From: G963675935 sp963675935
GTDB taxonomy: Bacteria; Planctomycetota; Planctomycetia; Pirellulales; Thermoguttaceae
Assembly: GCA_963675935.2 (NCBI GenBank)
Contig: CAXXPV010000004.1
Span: 62,001 to 126,000, forward strand
Reading direction: 5' to 3'
DNA length: 64,000 nt
This document shows, in pieces, positions 8,379 through 16,204 of this stretch. The translations under genes and the position numbers were made by a program. Below the pieces are notes generated by a model, which was not told the DNA's origin, ran no database searches, and saw nothing but the letters and a program-made list of their open reading frames with translations. Numbering within the stretch: the first letter of the stretch is position 1; each line of letters starts with the position of its first letter.

Positions 8379-9389
8379 TCACAATTCCACTCGCCGCCCC
8401 TCTTCGTGGCTTTGCCGCGCGGCCTGCACGATGCGAATCACGGAATAAGCGTCTTCCAAATCGCAGGTCCGGCGAATCAGACTCGTCACCGAGCGGTAGA
8501 ACTGGGTCAAAAGCCGCTCGCCAATCGGCTGCTCGCTGTCGAGCGATTCCTGACGTCGGCCCGACTCGTCGAACCACACCAACGTCGAGGGCAAATCGAC
8601 AAACGCGATTCCTCGCTCGCACGACACCTGAAGCTCGGCCAGCGGCCGATAGGAAATCGCTTCGTGCCAGGCCGTTGGAATGTAACGGCCGCAACTGATC
8701 TGGGCGATCGGCCCCGTGCCCGGTCGGCCGCGAGCCGAAAAGTCGAGCGTGAGCATTCGATAATCTTCGCCGGCGGGGTCGCCGTCGGTCTGATGGATCA
8801 CCCCCATAACGGAGGTTGCTTCCCGATCGACCACGTAGCGGCACCAATCGACCCGTCCGAGCATGTTGCGAAACGTCGGATGCTGCTGGAGTTCACTCGA
8901 TCCGCCGACTGCCGGCGCATCGCCCACCGACCGCTGGTGGCAAAAGACCAGCCGCGGCCGGCCGAGTTGCGTGGCGATCAACTCTTTTAAGCGAAGGGTG
9001 GCGGGGGCCTGGCGTTTGGGAAACTCGGCGACGAAGGCGATGCCGGCTTCCTCGACGCGGCGTTTGATGGTCAGGGCGTCGTCGGCATTAAGGTCCAGGC
9101 CGACCGCGCAGTAAATAGCCTTTCGCGACTCGCAGGCCGCAAGGATCGGCAGCGCCCCGAACCATTGGGGCGACAGCACCAGCACGGCGTCGATGTCTTC
9201 GCGTTGGACCAGCGCATGGTATCCGTCGACCGCTTCGGCGTGGAAGTCGGCGGCGGCCTGCTCGGCCCGATGCCACACCGGGTCGCAGATCGCTCGGACC
9301 TCGAAACGATCGGCCAGCGCCCGCAAGGCCGGAGCGTGCCGCAGTTGCCAGACGTCGCCCAATCCGATCAGGCCAATACGGAGTCTCAT
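8379..9389 (-). CDS. Gfo/Idh/MocA-family oxidoreductase
   Basis: A 336-residue NAD(P)-dependent oxidoreductase-like protein. The start MRLRIGLIGLGDVWQL is chosen because it places the Rossmann GLIGLGD motif at the N-terminus and has TGAGGTGA upstream. The nucleotide-binding domain spans about residues 1-120 (ADRFEVRAICDP as the second strand, then DAVLVLSPQWFGALPIL), and the alpha/beta C-terminal domain covers about 125-330. The usual EKP motif after strand 5 is altered here to KAIYCAVGLDLN, so the catalytic chemistry and substrate are uncertain. It stands alone, with no obvious operon partner. Confidence 0.85.
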   Translation of the reverse strand: MRLRIGLIGLGDVWQLRHAPALRALADRFEVRAICDPVWHRAEQAAADFHAEAVDGYHALVQREDIDAVLVLSPQWFGALPILAACESRKAIYCAVGLDLNADDALTIKRRVEEAGIAFVAEFPKRQAPATLRLKELIATQLGRPRLVFCHQRSVGDAPAVGGSSELQQHPTFRNMLGRVDWCRYVVDREATSVMGVIHQTDGDPAGEDYRMLTLDFSARGRPGTGPIAQISCGRYIPTAWHEAISYRPLAELQVSCERGIAFVDLPSTLVWFDESGRRQESLDSEQPIGERLLTQFYRSVTSLIRRTCDLEDAYSVIRIVQAARQSHEEGRRVEL

Positions 9390-9437
9390 GGGAGTCACCT
9401 CAGTGCATTCATCGACTTTTTGAGGGGTTTCCCCCCA

Positions 9438-9535
9438 CCGTTTAGCCGGCGAGCTTGCGCGCCGCGTTTTTGGGGGGGGCAATGGCCGAACATGCGTGGC
9501 GAACTTTTTTCGACGGCTATTGACCGTCAGGTGAT
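9438..9535. repeat. Degenerate copy of palindromic repeat family B
   Basis: It carries CGTTTAGCCGGCGAGCTTGC at the left and a degraded inverted arm (GGCGAACTTTTTTCGACGGC) leading into CTATTGACCGTCAGG at the right. CTATTGACC is the outer end of the longer family B copies at 15338 and 59264. It lies just upstream of the oxidoreductase gene. Confidence 0.7.
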
Positions 9536-9581
9536 AAATGTCGGCGTTAGGGCGCACGCCAAAATAAACTGATCAACTCAC

Positions 9582-9643
9582 CGTAGGACGGATTTCCAAA
9601 TCCGTCCGTTTTTCAGAGACGGATTCGGAAATCCGTCCTACAA
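9582..9643. repeat. Palindrome of GTAGGACGGATTTC type
   Basis: GTAGGACGGATTTCCAAATC at the left pairs with its near-complement ending GAAATCCGTCCTAC at the right, giving a long hairpin with a short loop. It has no T-tract on either strand, so it is a dispersed palindrome rather than a terminator. The rest of the 9390-9995 gap shows nothing I recognise. Confidence 0.65.
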
Positions 9644-9995
9644 ATATGATCAACTTATTCTGACGCGAGTCCTTAGTGATAATGGAAAGCACATTCCGCG
9701 GGCCATTGGCCCCCGGCTATTGCGACATTATCAAGCTGACACCCAATAAACGAACACGTCGCATCGCGGGCCGGACGCCCCCGACTTCTGACTTGAGGAA
9801 GTCTACCATGTGAAGGAGTCAGAAAAAAGCCCCTAGCTTTTGCGTTCGGCAAATACTGTACGTCCTACCCATCTCCTACTTGCCTCTCCATTTCACCCCG
9901 TTACACTGGAGGAACTCCCGTATGGGAGGCCCCGGCGGTTTTCCCGCCAAAACACACTCCCACGCAATTGAAATCCCATCTCCAAAAGGTTTCCC

Positions 9996-10457
9996 ATGAC
10001 ATCCTTACTCTGCGCTGCCGTCGTGCAATCGGCCCTGCTGCTGACCGGCGCCGACGCTCCCACCAGCGATGCCTCCGAAACGTATGAGACGGCGCATCAG
10101 GCGACCGTCGAAACCGGAAAGCCGATGGTCGTCATGGTCGGCACCGATTGGTGCGGCCCATGCCAGGCCATGAAGAAAACGATCTTGCCGCGGGTTCGCG
10201 AGCATGGGCTGTTGCGCAAAGTCGCCTTCGCCATGGTCAATGCCGACCGCGACCACGATTTGGCCGAGAAGCTCACCGGCGGCGGGCCGGTTCCGCAATT
10301 GGTGATGTTCCGCAAGACGGCGGACGGCTGGATGCGCAAAAAGCTCATCGGCTCCCAGAGCGTCGAGGCGGTCGAAGAGTTCATCAACGACGGATTGGCC
10401 TCGGACAAGGCGGAAAAGAAGACGGCCGCCAAGAGCGAAACGCCGAAGCACGGCTAG
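9996..10457 (+). CDS. Exported thioredoxin-like protein
   Basis: A 153-residue protein with a short N-terminal signal-like segment (about residues 1-20) followed by a thioredoxin fold. The redox motif WCGPC is intact (DWCGPCQAMKK), so it should act as a disulfide oxidoreductase or reductase outside the cytoplasm. The cis-Pro region is GGGPVPQLVMFRK. The C-terminal 20 residues are Lys-rich and probably disordered. It is monocistronic: palindromic repeats lie downstream and a minus-strand gene follows. Confidence 0.85.
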   Translation: MTSLLCAAVVQSALLLTGADAPTSDASETYETAHQATVETGKPMVVMVGTDWCGPCQAMKKTILPRVREHGLLRKVAFAMVNADRDHDLAEKLTGGGPVPQLVMFRKTADGWMRKKLIGSQSVEAVEEFINDGLASDKAEKKTAAKSETPKHG

Positions 10458-10466
10458 CCGGCAGCG

Positions 10467-10560
10467 TCGTTTAGCCGGCGAGCTTGCGTCGTTTAGCCGG
10501 CGAGCTTGCTCGCCGCGTGAGATGCCACCCAACACGCGGCGGGCAAGCCCGCCGGCTAAA
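10467..10560. repeat. Palindromic repeat family B with a partly duplicated left arm
   Basis: The left arm GTCGTTTAGCCGGCGAGCTT occurs twice in tandem, then the inverted right arm GGCGGGCAAGCCCGCCGGCT closes the palindrome. It sits between convergent genes and could form a hairpin in transcripts from either side, but no T-tract follows. Confidence 0.85.
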
Positions 10561-10581
10561 CTTCAACATTCCAGCATTGTA

Positions 10582-11145
10582 CTACAAATAATCGCCGAAC
10601 AGCTCTCGGCTGGGGCGTGGGATGACGGTTTCCGAAACGAGCAGGCCGCGGCGGCGAACCTCTTCGGCCGCGGCTTGAACGCCCGCCCGAACGTCGGCCA
10701 CCGAGCCGGTCATCAGGCACAAACCCTTGCCGCCCAGGGCCATCGCCACGTGGATGCGGAACAAAGTGACGCGGGCGGCCTTCACGGCCACGTCGGCCGC
10801 GGCCAGCACGCTCACGCCGCTGAACGTCTCGATGATACCCAGTGCCCCGTGCTGATCTTCCGGTCCAAGCACGACCGATTGGCCCAACGCCTGGAACACG
10901 TTGGGATGAACATTGGCCACGGTCAGGTGGTCGATGATCGCCTCGCCCCCGGCGGCCAAACCGGTTTGGATGGCCGATTCCACGTCGCTGACCGATCCGC
11001 CGACGACAATCAGATACTTGCCGGAGCAGATGGTCCGGGCGATCAAAATCTCGACGGAAGCCGCTTTGAGCATATCGTCTTCGATCTGATAGCCGACGCC
11101 GATGCTCGAAAGTTCAATAGCGCCAACCGCTTTGGGAGTAGACAT
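10582..11145 (-). CDS. Bacterial microcompartment shell protein, tandem BMC domain (BMC-T, PduT type)
   Basis: A 187-residue protein made of two BMC domains (about residues 4-90 and 95-180). Such proteins form trimeric pseudohexameric tiles in microcompartment shells. The first domain reads AVGAIELSSIGVGYQIEDDM and the second LGIIETFSGVSVLAAADVAV. The segment TICSGKYL places Cys40 where PduT has the pore cysteine that binds a [4Fe-4S] cluster, so an electron-conducting shell pore is likely. The start MSTPKAVG is preferred over one six codons upstream. The next gene upstream on the same strand encodes a PduS/RnfC-like flavoprotein, matching the PduT-PduS partnership. No other BMC genes are in the window. 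Confidence 0.9.
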   Translation of the reverse strand: MSTPKAVGAIELSSIGVGYQIEDDMLKAASVEILIARTICSGKYLIVVGGSVSDVESAIQTGLAAGGEAIIDHLTVANVHPNVFQALGQSVVLGPEDQHGALGIIETFSGVSVLAAADVAVKAARVTLFRIHVAMALGGKGLCLMTGSVADVRAGVQAAAEEVRRRGLLVSETVIPRPSRELFGDYL

Positions 11146-11236
11146 GGCAGAGGAAATATCCAAGGTTCAAGGTTCAATAGCAACTCGAAAAACCGCTTGC
11201 GGTTTCGCAATTGCCGGCTCAATTCTCGTATCTTGT

Positions 11237-12568
11237 TTACGACTTCTCAATCCACACCACGCCGGCGTCAATCGCGGTCACTCGGCCGTCGATCGAGGCG
11301 TGGACCGGGGCGCCAAGCGCCGGCCGGCCGCCCGCGACCGGCGGACGCCCGATGGTCTGGCCCTTGGTCACGCGGTCGCCGACCGTGACCAGCGACTCGC
11401 AAGGAGCGCCGACATGTTGCTTGAGCTTGATGCCGACTCGGTTGGCCGGCAAAAGCGTGTCGTTCAATGGCCCCACGTTGCGGAACCGCCGCAGATCGAG
11501 TTTTGTCATCAGCCGGCCGGTGGGCGTTTTGCGATTGGCCATGTGCTGTTCCGGCCGCTTGGAGTTGAACGGTGGATTTTCCCAGCGTTTCTTCTCGGCC
11601 CCAAGCCGGCGTTTGTTTTGTCCGCAGACGTTTTTGGGGTCCAACCCCTCGGGGCATGACACAAGGCTGCACAGGTTGCACTCGCAGCAGAACTGAGTGC
11701 CGGCAACATTCGCCTCGCCGACCAAATTGAACCCGAGGCTCCGCATGGCGAGATGCGGTTCGATCGGATGGCCCAATAGCCAGCGAGGGCAAAGCTGGGT
11801 GCAAAAACAGCACTGGTCGCAAGCGCTGCGTCCGATTCGGGCGGTCTGTTGCCAATCAATTTGGCGGCGGCGCACCACGATGTGATCGTCGGGCAAAATG
11901 ATGATCCCGCCGGTCGTTTTATCAACCAGGGCATCGTGATTCGCTTCGAGGTAGCCCATCATCACGCCGCCGACGATGTAGTTGGCGTCGGGGATCGTCG
12001 GCCCACCGGCTGCGGCGACGCATTGGGCCAACGTGACGCCCAACGGAACCCGCAACGTCATGGGCTCGGCGACGGCGCCGGCCACGGTGAGATATTTTTC
12101 GGTGACGGGCTGCCCGGCGGCCCTTGCAATGTTCATGGCCGTTTCGACGTTGATGACCACCGCGCCGACAGCCAGGGGGATTCCGCCCGGCGGAATCACC
12201 CGGCCCAGCACTTCGTAGACGAGCATGAATTCGTCGCCGGCGGGATAGGCATCGCGCAGCGGGGCGACTTCCATGCCGCGGGGCAGTTTCGACCGCACGA
12301 GGTCGATCACGTCGTGGTATTTTTCCTTGATGCCGACCACGCCGCGTGTGGCTCCGACCAGCCGCATGGCTGTCGCGACGCCCTCGATCACGTCGTTGGC
12401 GTACTTGCGCAACACCTCTTTGTCCTTGTGGAGCAGCGGCTCACACTCGGCGGCGTTGACCAGGACGGTGTCGGCTTTTCCGGCGAGTTTCACATGGGTG
12501 GGGAAACCGGCGCCGCCGGCCCCCACTACGCCCGCCGCTTGGATGTTTTGAACCGTGATGTCGGACAT
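11237..12568 (-). CDS. PduS/RnfC-like iron-sulfur flavoprotein (SLBB domain)
   Basis: A 443-residue soluble electron-transfer protein of the RnfC/NqrF-51-kDa/PduS group. The N-terminal flavin/NADH domain starts with GVVGAGGAGFPTHVKL and includes NAAECEPLLHKDKEVL. An SLBB-like region lies near residues 170-230. Two ferredoxin-like clusters follow: SACDQCCFCTQLCP (about 255-270) and FCCECNLCSLVSCP (about 300-313). PduS reduces cobalamin and is thought to pass electrons through the PduT pore. The BMC-T gene lies 91 bp downstream on the same strand. No Rnf membrane subunits are nearby, which favours the PduS-like role. Confidence 0.85.
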   Translation of the reverse strand: MSDITVQNIQAAGVVGAGGAGFPTHVKLAGKADTVLVNAAECEPLLHKDKEVLRKYANDVIEGVATAMRLVGATRGVVGIKEKYHDVIDLVRSKLPRGMEVAPLRDAYPAGDEFMLVYEVLGRVIPPGGIPLAVGAVVINVETAMNIARAAGQPVTEKYLTVAGAVAEPMTLRVPLGVTLAQCVAAAGGPTIPDANYIVGGVMMGYLEANHDALVDKTTGGIIILPDDHIVVRRRQIDWQQTARIGRSACDQCCFCTQLCPRWLLGHPIEPHLAMRSLGFNLVGEANVAGTQFCCECNLCSLVSCPEGLDPKNVCGQNKRRLGAEKKRWENPPFNSKRPEQHMANRKTPTGRLMTKLDLRRFRNVGPLNDTLLPANRVGIKLKQHVGAPCESLVTVGDRVTKGQTIGRPPVAGGRPALGAPVHASIDGRVTAIDAGVVWIEKS

Positions 12569-12740
12569 GTCGTTCCTCGAAAGACTCGCGCGAATTTACC
12601 CATTATACTACCTTGGGAGGCTGCGTGGAATGGGTATTTGAGAAGCTCATCGTCAAACGATGCATCTTTAGGCTATCCTTTTTGAAAGTCCCCCCGTACG
12701 CGAATGACACAAAAGAGGGGGTTGCAGGGCCGAGGGGGCC

Positions 12741-12894
12741 AGGAGAACGGCAAAGTCCAGGAAACCGTCATTCTGAGCGCAGCGAAGAATCTCCGTGGTA
12801 TCGCGTAAGTTCCTGCGGGCCAACGAGATTCTTCGCTGCGCTCAGAATGACGGTTTTTCCCATCTATCCCAAAAATGCGACTTTGCAGTTCTCC
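12741..12894. repeat. Palindromic dispersed repeat, family A (uninterrupted copy)
   Basis: A 154-bp unit with ends GGAGAACGGCAAAGTCC and GACTTTGCAGTTCTCC (inverted) and an inner inverted pair of CATTCTGAGCGCAGCGAAGA. It provides the uninterrupted reference for the copy at 678-962. It lies between the divergently transcribed pduS-like and permease genes. Confidence 0.85.
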
Positions 12895-12946
12895 CGCCGA
12901 GGGGGCTTGAAAACTTCCTGCCCAACGGTCAGTATTATAAGGCTCT

Positions 12947-15175
12947 ATGGTCTCCGATAACAATCAGACGCCCCCGTCGAACGGGGGTGACAATTCGTCC
13001 TCTTCAGCGAATAGACCTTCCGCGGGCAGTTCCGCGGAATCTGGCGCCGTCCCGTCGTCGGCGTTTTCAAACGCCAGTCCGGCGGAGCCGATTCATCTCC
13101 CCGACCACGAAACCGTCGAAAGCGGCACCGCGATGGGCGTCGACGGCGTGCCGTTGCCCGAGGGTGATGAGCCGACGTTGCCTGACCGGTTAAAAACACT
13201 GATTATCGGCCGTCCGCGCGACCTGGCCGACAAGTCGATCTTCACGCACGTTTCGCTGATTGCGTTTTTGGCGTGGGTGGGGCTGGGGGCCGACGGTCTG
13301 TCGTCGTCGTGTTATGGCCCGCCCGAGGCATTTGCCAATCTCAACGAACATCGCTACCTTGCGTTTTTCCTTGCCTTGGCCATTGCCGCGACGGTGTTCA
13401 TCATTTCGTCGTGTTATGGGCACATCATCGAGGAGTTTCCGAGCGGCGGCGGCGGATACCTCGTGGCCTCGAAATTGCTCGGCCGGGAGGTCGGCGTGAT
13501 TTCGGGCTGTGCGCTCCTGGTGGACTACGTCATGACGATCACCGTCTCGATTGCCGCGGCCGGCAACGCCTTGTTCGGGCTGATGGGGCCAAGTTGGTAT
13601 GACTCGCCTTGGAAAATCTACGCCGAGGGCGCGGCGATCCTCGTTCTCATTCTACTGAATTTGCGCGGCGTGAAGGAATCGGTGCAATTCCTGATGCCGA
13701 TTTTCCTGCTGTTTCTGTTGACCCACTTCGTGCTGATCTTCGGCGCGGTATTCTTGCATCTGTCGTCCGCCGGCGAAGTGGCGCGCGACATTGCGACCAA
13801 AGTCGGCGACGGCATCGCCGATCCGGAGTTTGGGCTGTTCGCCATGCTGGCGTGTTTGCTCAAGGCTTATTCACTCGGCGCCGGAACGTACACCGGCTTG
13901 GAGGCCGTCTCGAACAGCATGCCGGTCATGCGCGAGCCTCGCGTGGCCACCGCCCGGCGCACGATGCGCTACATGGCGTGGTCGTTGGCGATCACGGCCG
14001 GCGGATTGATCGTCGCCTATCTCCTGCTGAAAGTCGAACCGAGCAACGAAAAGACAATGAATCAGGTGCTTGCCGAAACCTTGGTCGATGGAATCGGATT
14101 CAAGGAACATTGGCTGGGCATCGGCTTCGTTCTAGCCGCGCTGCTTTCCGAAGGAATGCTGTTGCTCGTCGGAGCGCAGGCCGGTTTCATCGACGGGCCC
14201 CGCGTGCTGGCCAACATGGCCCACGATTCTTGGATGCCGCGGTGGTTCTCCAACCTTTCGGAGCGGCTGGCTGCGCACAACGGCGTTCTGTTGATGGGCC
14301 TCACGGCGTTGGCGACCCTGTTCTTCACCCACGGCAACATCGATACGCTGGTCGTCATGTACTCGATCAACGTGTTCTTGACGTTCTCGCTCTCGATGAT
14401 CGGCATGTGCCGCCACTGGTTCGAGTTGCGAGGAAAGAATCCCAAGTGGCGGCGACGGCTCGCGCTGTTCGGCGCCGGCGCGGTGCTGTGCTTGTCGATT
14501 CTCGGCGTCTCGCTCTACGAGAAGGTTTATTTGAAACTCGCGGAAGAGGGCGATTACAGCGGACTGATGACCATTGCAGTGACGACGGGTTGCATTGCTT
14601 TGTGTTTTCTCATCCATGCCTACTACCGTCGCGTCGGCAGGAGTTTGCGGAAGCTCGACCAAACCCTTGCCCAACTGCCGGCCACCGGCGAGCCGACTAC
14701 GGTCGAGGTCGATCCCGCGCAGCCGGCGGCCGTCATCCTGGTGGGCGATTTCGGCGGGCTGGGCATCCACACCATGTTGAACGCCATCCGCTTCGCGCCC
14801 GATCACTTCAAAAACTTCGTGTTCCTGTCGGTCGGCGTGATCGATTCGGGCAATTTCAAGGGCAGCGGCGCCGTTGAGTCGCTTCAGGAGCATTGCGAGG
14901 AGTCGCTCCAAAAATACGTCGATCTCGGCCGGCGGCTGGGAATGCCCTCGATCTCCTACCTGTCGGTCGGCACCGACGCCGTCGACGAATTGGAGCACGC
15001 CTGCCTGGAAATCGCCCGCAAGTTCCCCAAGGCCACGTTCTTCGCCGGCCAACTGGTGTTTCTAAAAGACACGTGGCTGCATCGCCTGTTGCACAACCAA
15101 ACGGCTTTCTCGCTGCAACGCCGTCTGCAATGGGCCGGCGTACCGATGGTGATTCTGCCGACGCGGGTGCGCTGA
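12947..15175 (+). CDS. APC-superfamily permease with C-terminal cytosolic domain
   Basis: A 742-residue transporter. A Ser-rich cytosolic N-terminus (about 1-85) precedes about 12 membrane helices (about 100-555) with the APC signatures LGADGLSSSCYGPPEAF and SCYGHIIEEFPSGGGGYLVA. These place it near the amino-acid/potassium KUP-like transporters. The C-terminal region (about 580-742) is soluble with alternating strands and helices (VILVGDFGGLGIHTMLNAI, YVDLGRRLGMPSISYLSVG), reminiscent of a regulatory nucleotide-binding domain. The substrate cannot be read from sequence; amino acids or K+ are both possible. It stands alone downstream of a family A repeat. Confidence 0.85.
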   Translation: MVSDNNQTPPSNGGDNSSSSANRPSAGSSAESGAVPSSAFSNASPAEPIHLPDHETVESGTAMGVDGVPLPEGDEPTLPDRLKTLIIGRPRDLADKSIFTHVSLIAFLAWVGLGADGLSSSCYGPPEAFANLNEHRYLAFFLALAIAATVFIISSCYGHIIEEFPSGGGGYLVASKLLGREVGVISGCALLVDYVMTITVSIAAAGNALFGLMGPSWYDSPWKIYAEGAAILVLILLNLRGVKESVQFLMPIFLLFLLTHFVLIFGAVFLHLSSAGEVARDIATKVGDGIADPEFGLFAMLACLLKAYSLGAGTYTGLEAVSNSMPVMREPRVATARRTMRYMAWSLAITAGGLIVAYLLLKVEPSNEKTMNQVLAETLVDGIGFKEHWLGIGFVLAALLSEGMLLLVGAQAGFIDGPRVLANMAHDSWMPRWFSNLSERLAAHNGVLLMGLTALATLFFTHGNIDTLVVMYSINVFLTFSLSMIGMCRHWFELRGKNPKWRRRLALFGAGAVLCLSILGVSLYEKVYLKLAEEGDYSGLMTIAVTTGCIALCFLIHAYYRRVGRSLRKLDQTLAQLPATGEPTTVEVDPAQPAAVILVGDFGGLGIHTMLNAIRFAPDHFKNFVFLSVGVIDSGNFKGSGAVESLQEHCEESLQKYVDLGRRLGMPSISYLSVGTDAVDELEHACLEIARKFPKATFFAGQLVFLKDTWLHRLLHNQTAFSLQRRLQWAGVPMVILPTRVR

Positions 15176-15179
15176 TCGT

Positions 15180-15239
15180 ACTCCTCACACTCCGTGTGAG
15201 GCCGCGCCGCCATGCCCTCACACGGAGCGTGAGGAGTGC
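15180..15239. repeat. Palindrome of CACACTCCGTGTG type (family C)
   Basis: ACTCCTCACACTCCGTGTGA pairs with the inverted arm CTCACACGGAGCGTGAGGAG to give a hairpin of about 60 bp directly after the permease stop codon. Related sequence occurs near 45573, 47301 and 53060. It could stabilise or end the permease mRNA, but no T-tract follows. Confidence 0.7.
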
Positions 15240-15337
15240 ATTTCGCCGTTGCTCTTGCCTCGCTGGCGAGTCTTTCGCTACATTATTGTCGGCGTTCGTA
15301 GTCCCAACTTTAGCCGGAATCGGACCACGAACGCCGG

Positions 15338-15474
15338 CTATTGACCATCAGGAAAGTGTTGCAATGTCGTTTAGCCGGCGAGCTTGCTCGCCGCGTGGGA
15401 TGTCGCCCCAAAACGCGGCGGGCAAGCCCGCCGGCTAAACATTCCAATGTTGTATTACTATTCCGAGGGGCAAT
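15338..15474. repeat. Palindromic repeat family B, long form
   Basis: The unit is about 137 bp. Outer ends CTATTGACCATCAGGAAAGT and, inverted, TATTGCCCCTCGGAATAG flank inner arms GTTTAGCCGGCGAGCTTGCT and their complement. The copy at 59264-59398 has the same outer and inner ends, so the mobile unit is probably this longer form. No target duplication was evident at this site. Confidence 0.75.
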
Positions 15475-15512
15475 AAAGGCGGAACTACGAACGAATTTCA
15501 AGGAGTATTTGC

Positions 15513-16019
15513 ATGACACTTCATTCCTTCAAGCATCTTGTGGGCTTGCTTTTTGCCGTCGTTCTCTGTGTGGGTTGCGGACGCTCATCGTCCACATCAA
15601 CCACCGGGCCGGACGACAAAAAAACCGCCGTCGCCAAGAATACGGCCGGCGAAGAGGTTTCCTTCAAAAGTCAAACGGGCGAGGATGTCCGCTATGCCGG
15701 CGGGAAGACCAGCGTCGCCATGCCCAAGGGATTTCCCGGCGAAGTCGCCGTGTATCCCAAGGCGACGATTGCGATGTCGGCAACCGACAAAAACTCCGTG
15801 ATGGTCGTGCTGAACACCGCGGATGCCCCCGAGAAGGCGCAAGCGTTTTACAAGGATTGTCTTGAGAAAAACGGCTGGAAGATTTCCAGCAGCTTGAACA
15901 CCGCCCAGGGAACGATATTCGTGGCCGAGAAAAAAAATCGCAAGCTGACGCTTACCGTCACGTCGGAATCGGAGGGGACGGTGATTCAAATCGCCGTGAT
16001 CGAGGAAGAGGGCAAATAA
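15513..16019 (+). CDS. Putative lipoprotein of unknown function
   Basis: A 168-residue protein with an AAGGAG ribosome site upstream. The signal peptide (about residues 8-20) ends in the lipobox LCVGC, predicting lipidation at Cys21. A Ser/Thr/Asp-rich linker leads to a compact domain (about 70-165) with motifs GFPGEVAVYPKATIAMSATD, KAQAFYKDCLEKNGWKI and TLTVTSESEGTVIQIAVIEE. This pattern recurs in small secreted planctomycete proteins, but I cannot name a family. It is flanked by family B repeats and is probably monocistronic. Confidence 0.8.
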   Translation: MTLHSFKHLVGLLFAVVLCVGCGRSSSTSTTGPDDKKTAVAKNTAGEEVSFKSQTGEDVRYAGGKTSVAMPKGFPGEVAVYPKATIAMSATDKNSVMVVLNTADAPEKAQAFYKDCLEKNGWKISSSLNTAQGTIFVAEKKNRKLTLTVTSESEGTVIQIAVIEEEGK

Positions 16020-16049
16020 ATGGATTTTTAGAAAATCACTTTGGATACA

Positions 16050-16130
16050 TCGTTTAGCCGGCGAACTTGTTCGCCGTGTATTTGGACGAAATCGCCGAAC
16101 ATTCACGGCGAACAAGTTCGACGGCTAAAC
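16050..16130. repeat. Palindromic repeat family B, short form
   Basis: CGTTTAGCCGGCGAACTTGT and its inverted partner ending GTTCGACGGCTAAACG form an 81-bp palindrome between the lipoprotein gene and mutS. The arms carry GAACTTGTTC where other copies have GAGCTTGCTC, with compensating changes that keep the hairpin. Confidence 0.8.
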
Positions 16131-16204
16131 GGGCACATGCGCCATTTTGCTTTCGTCCTCCCCTCCCCCTTCCGCCGCCGCGACCGACGGGTTAGCATGT
16201 TCGC

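Noticed and set aside
9582..9643. Strong hairpin as a terminator between the oxidoreductase and thioredoxin-like genes
   Set aside because: No T-tract follows on either strand and the genes diverge from it; it matches a dispersed palindrome better.
13609..14877. 422-codon plus-strand frame inside the permease gene
   Set aside because: It is out of frame with an unmistakable APC permease and is extremely Arg-rich.
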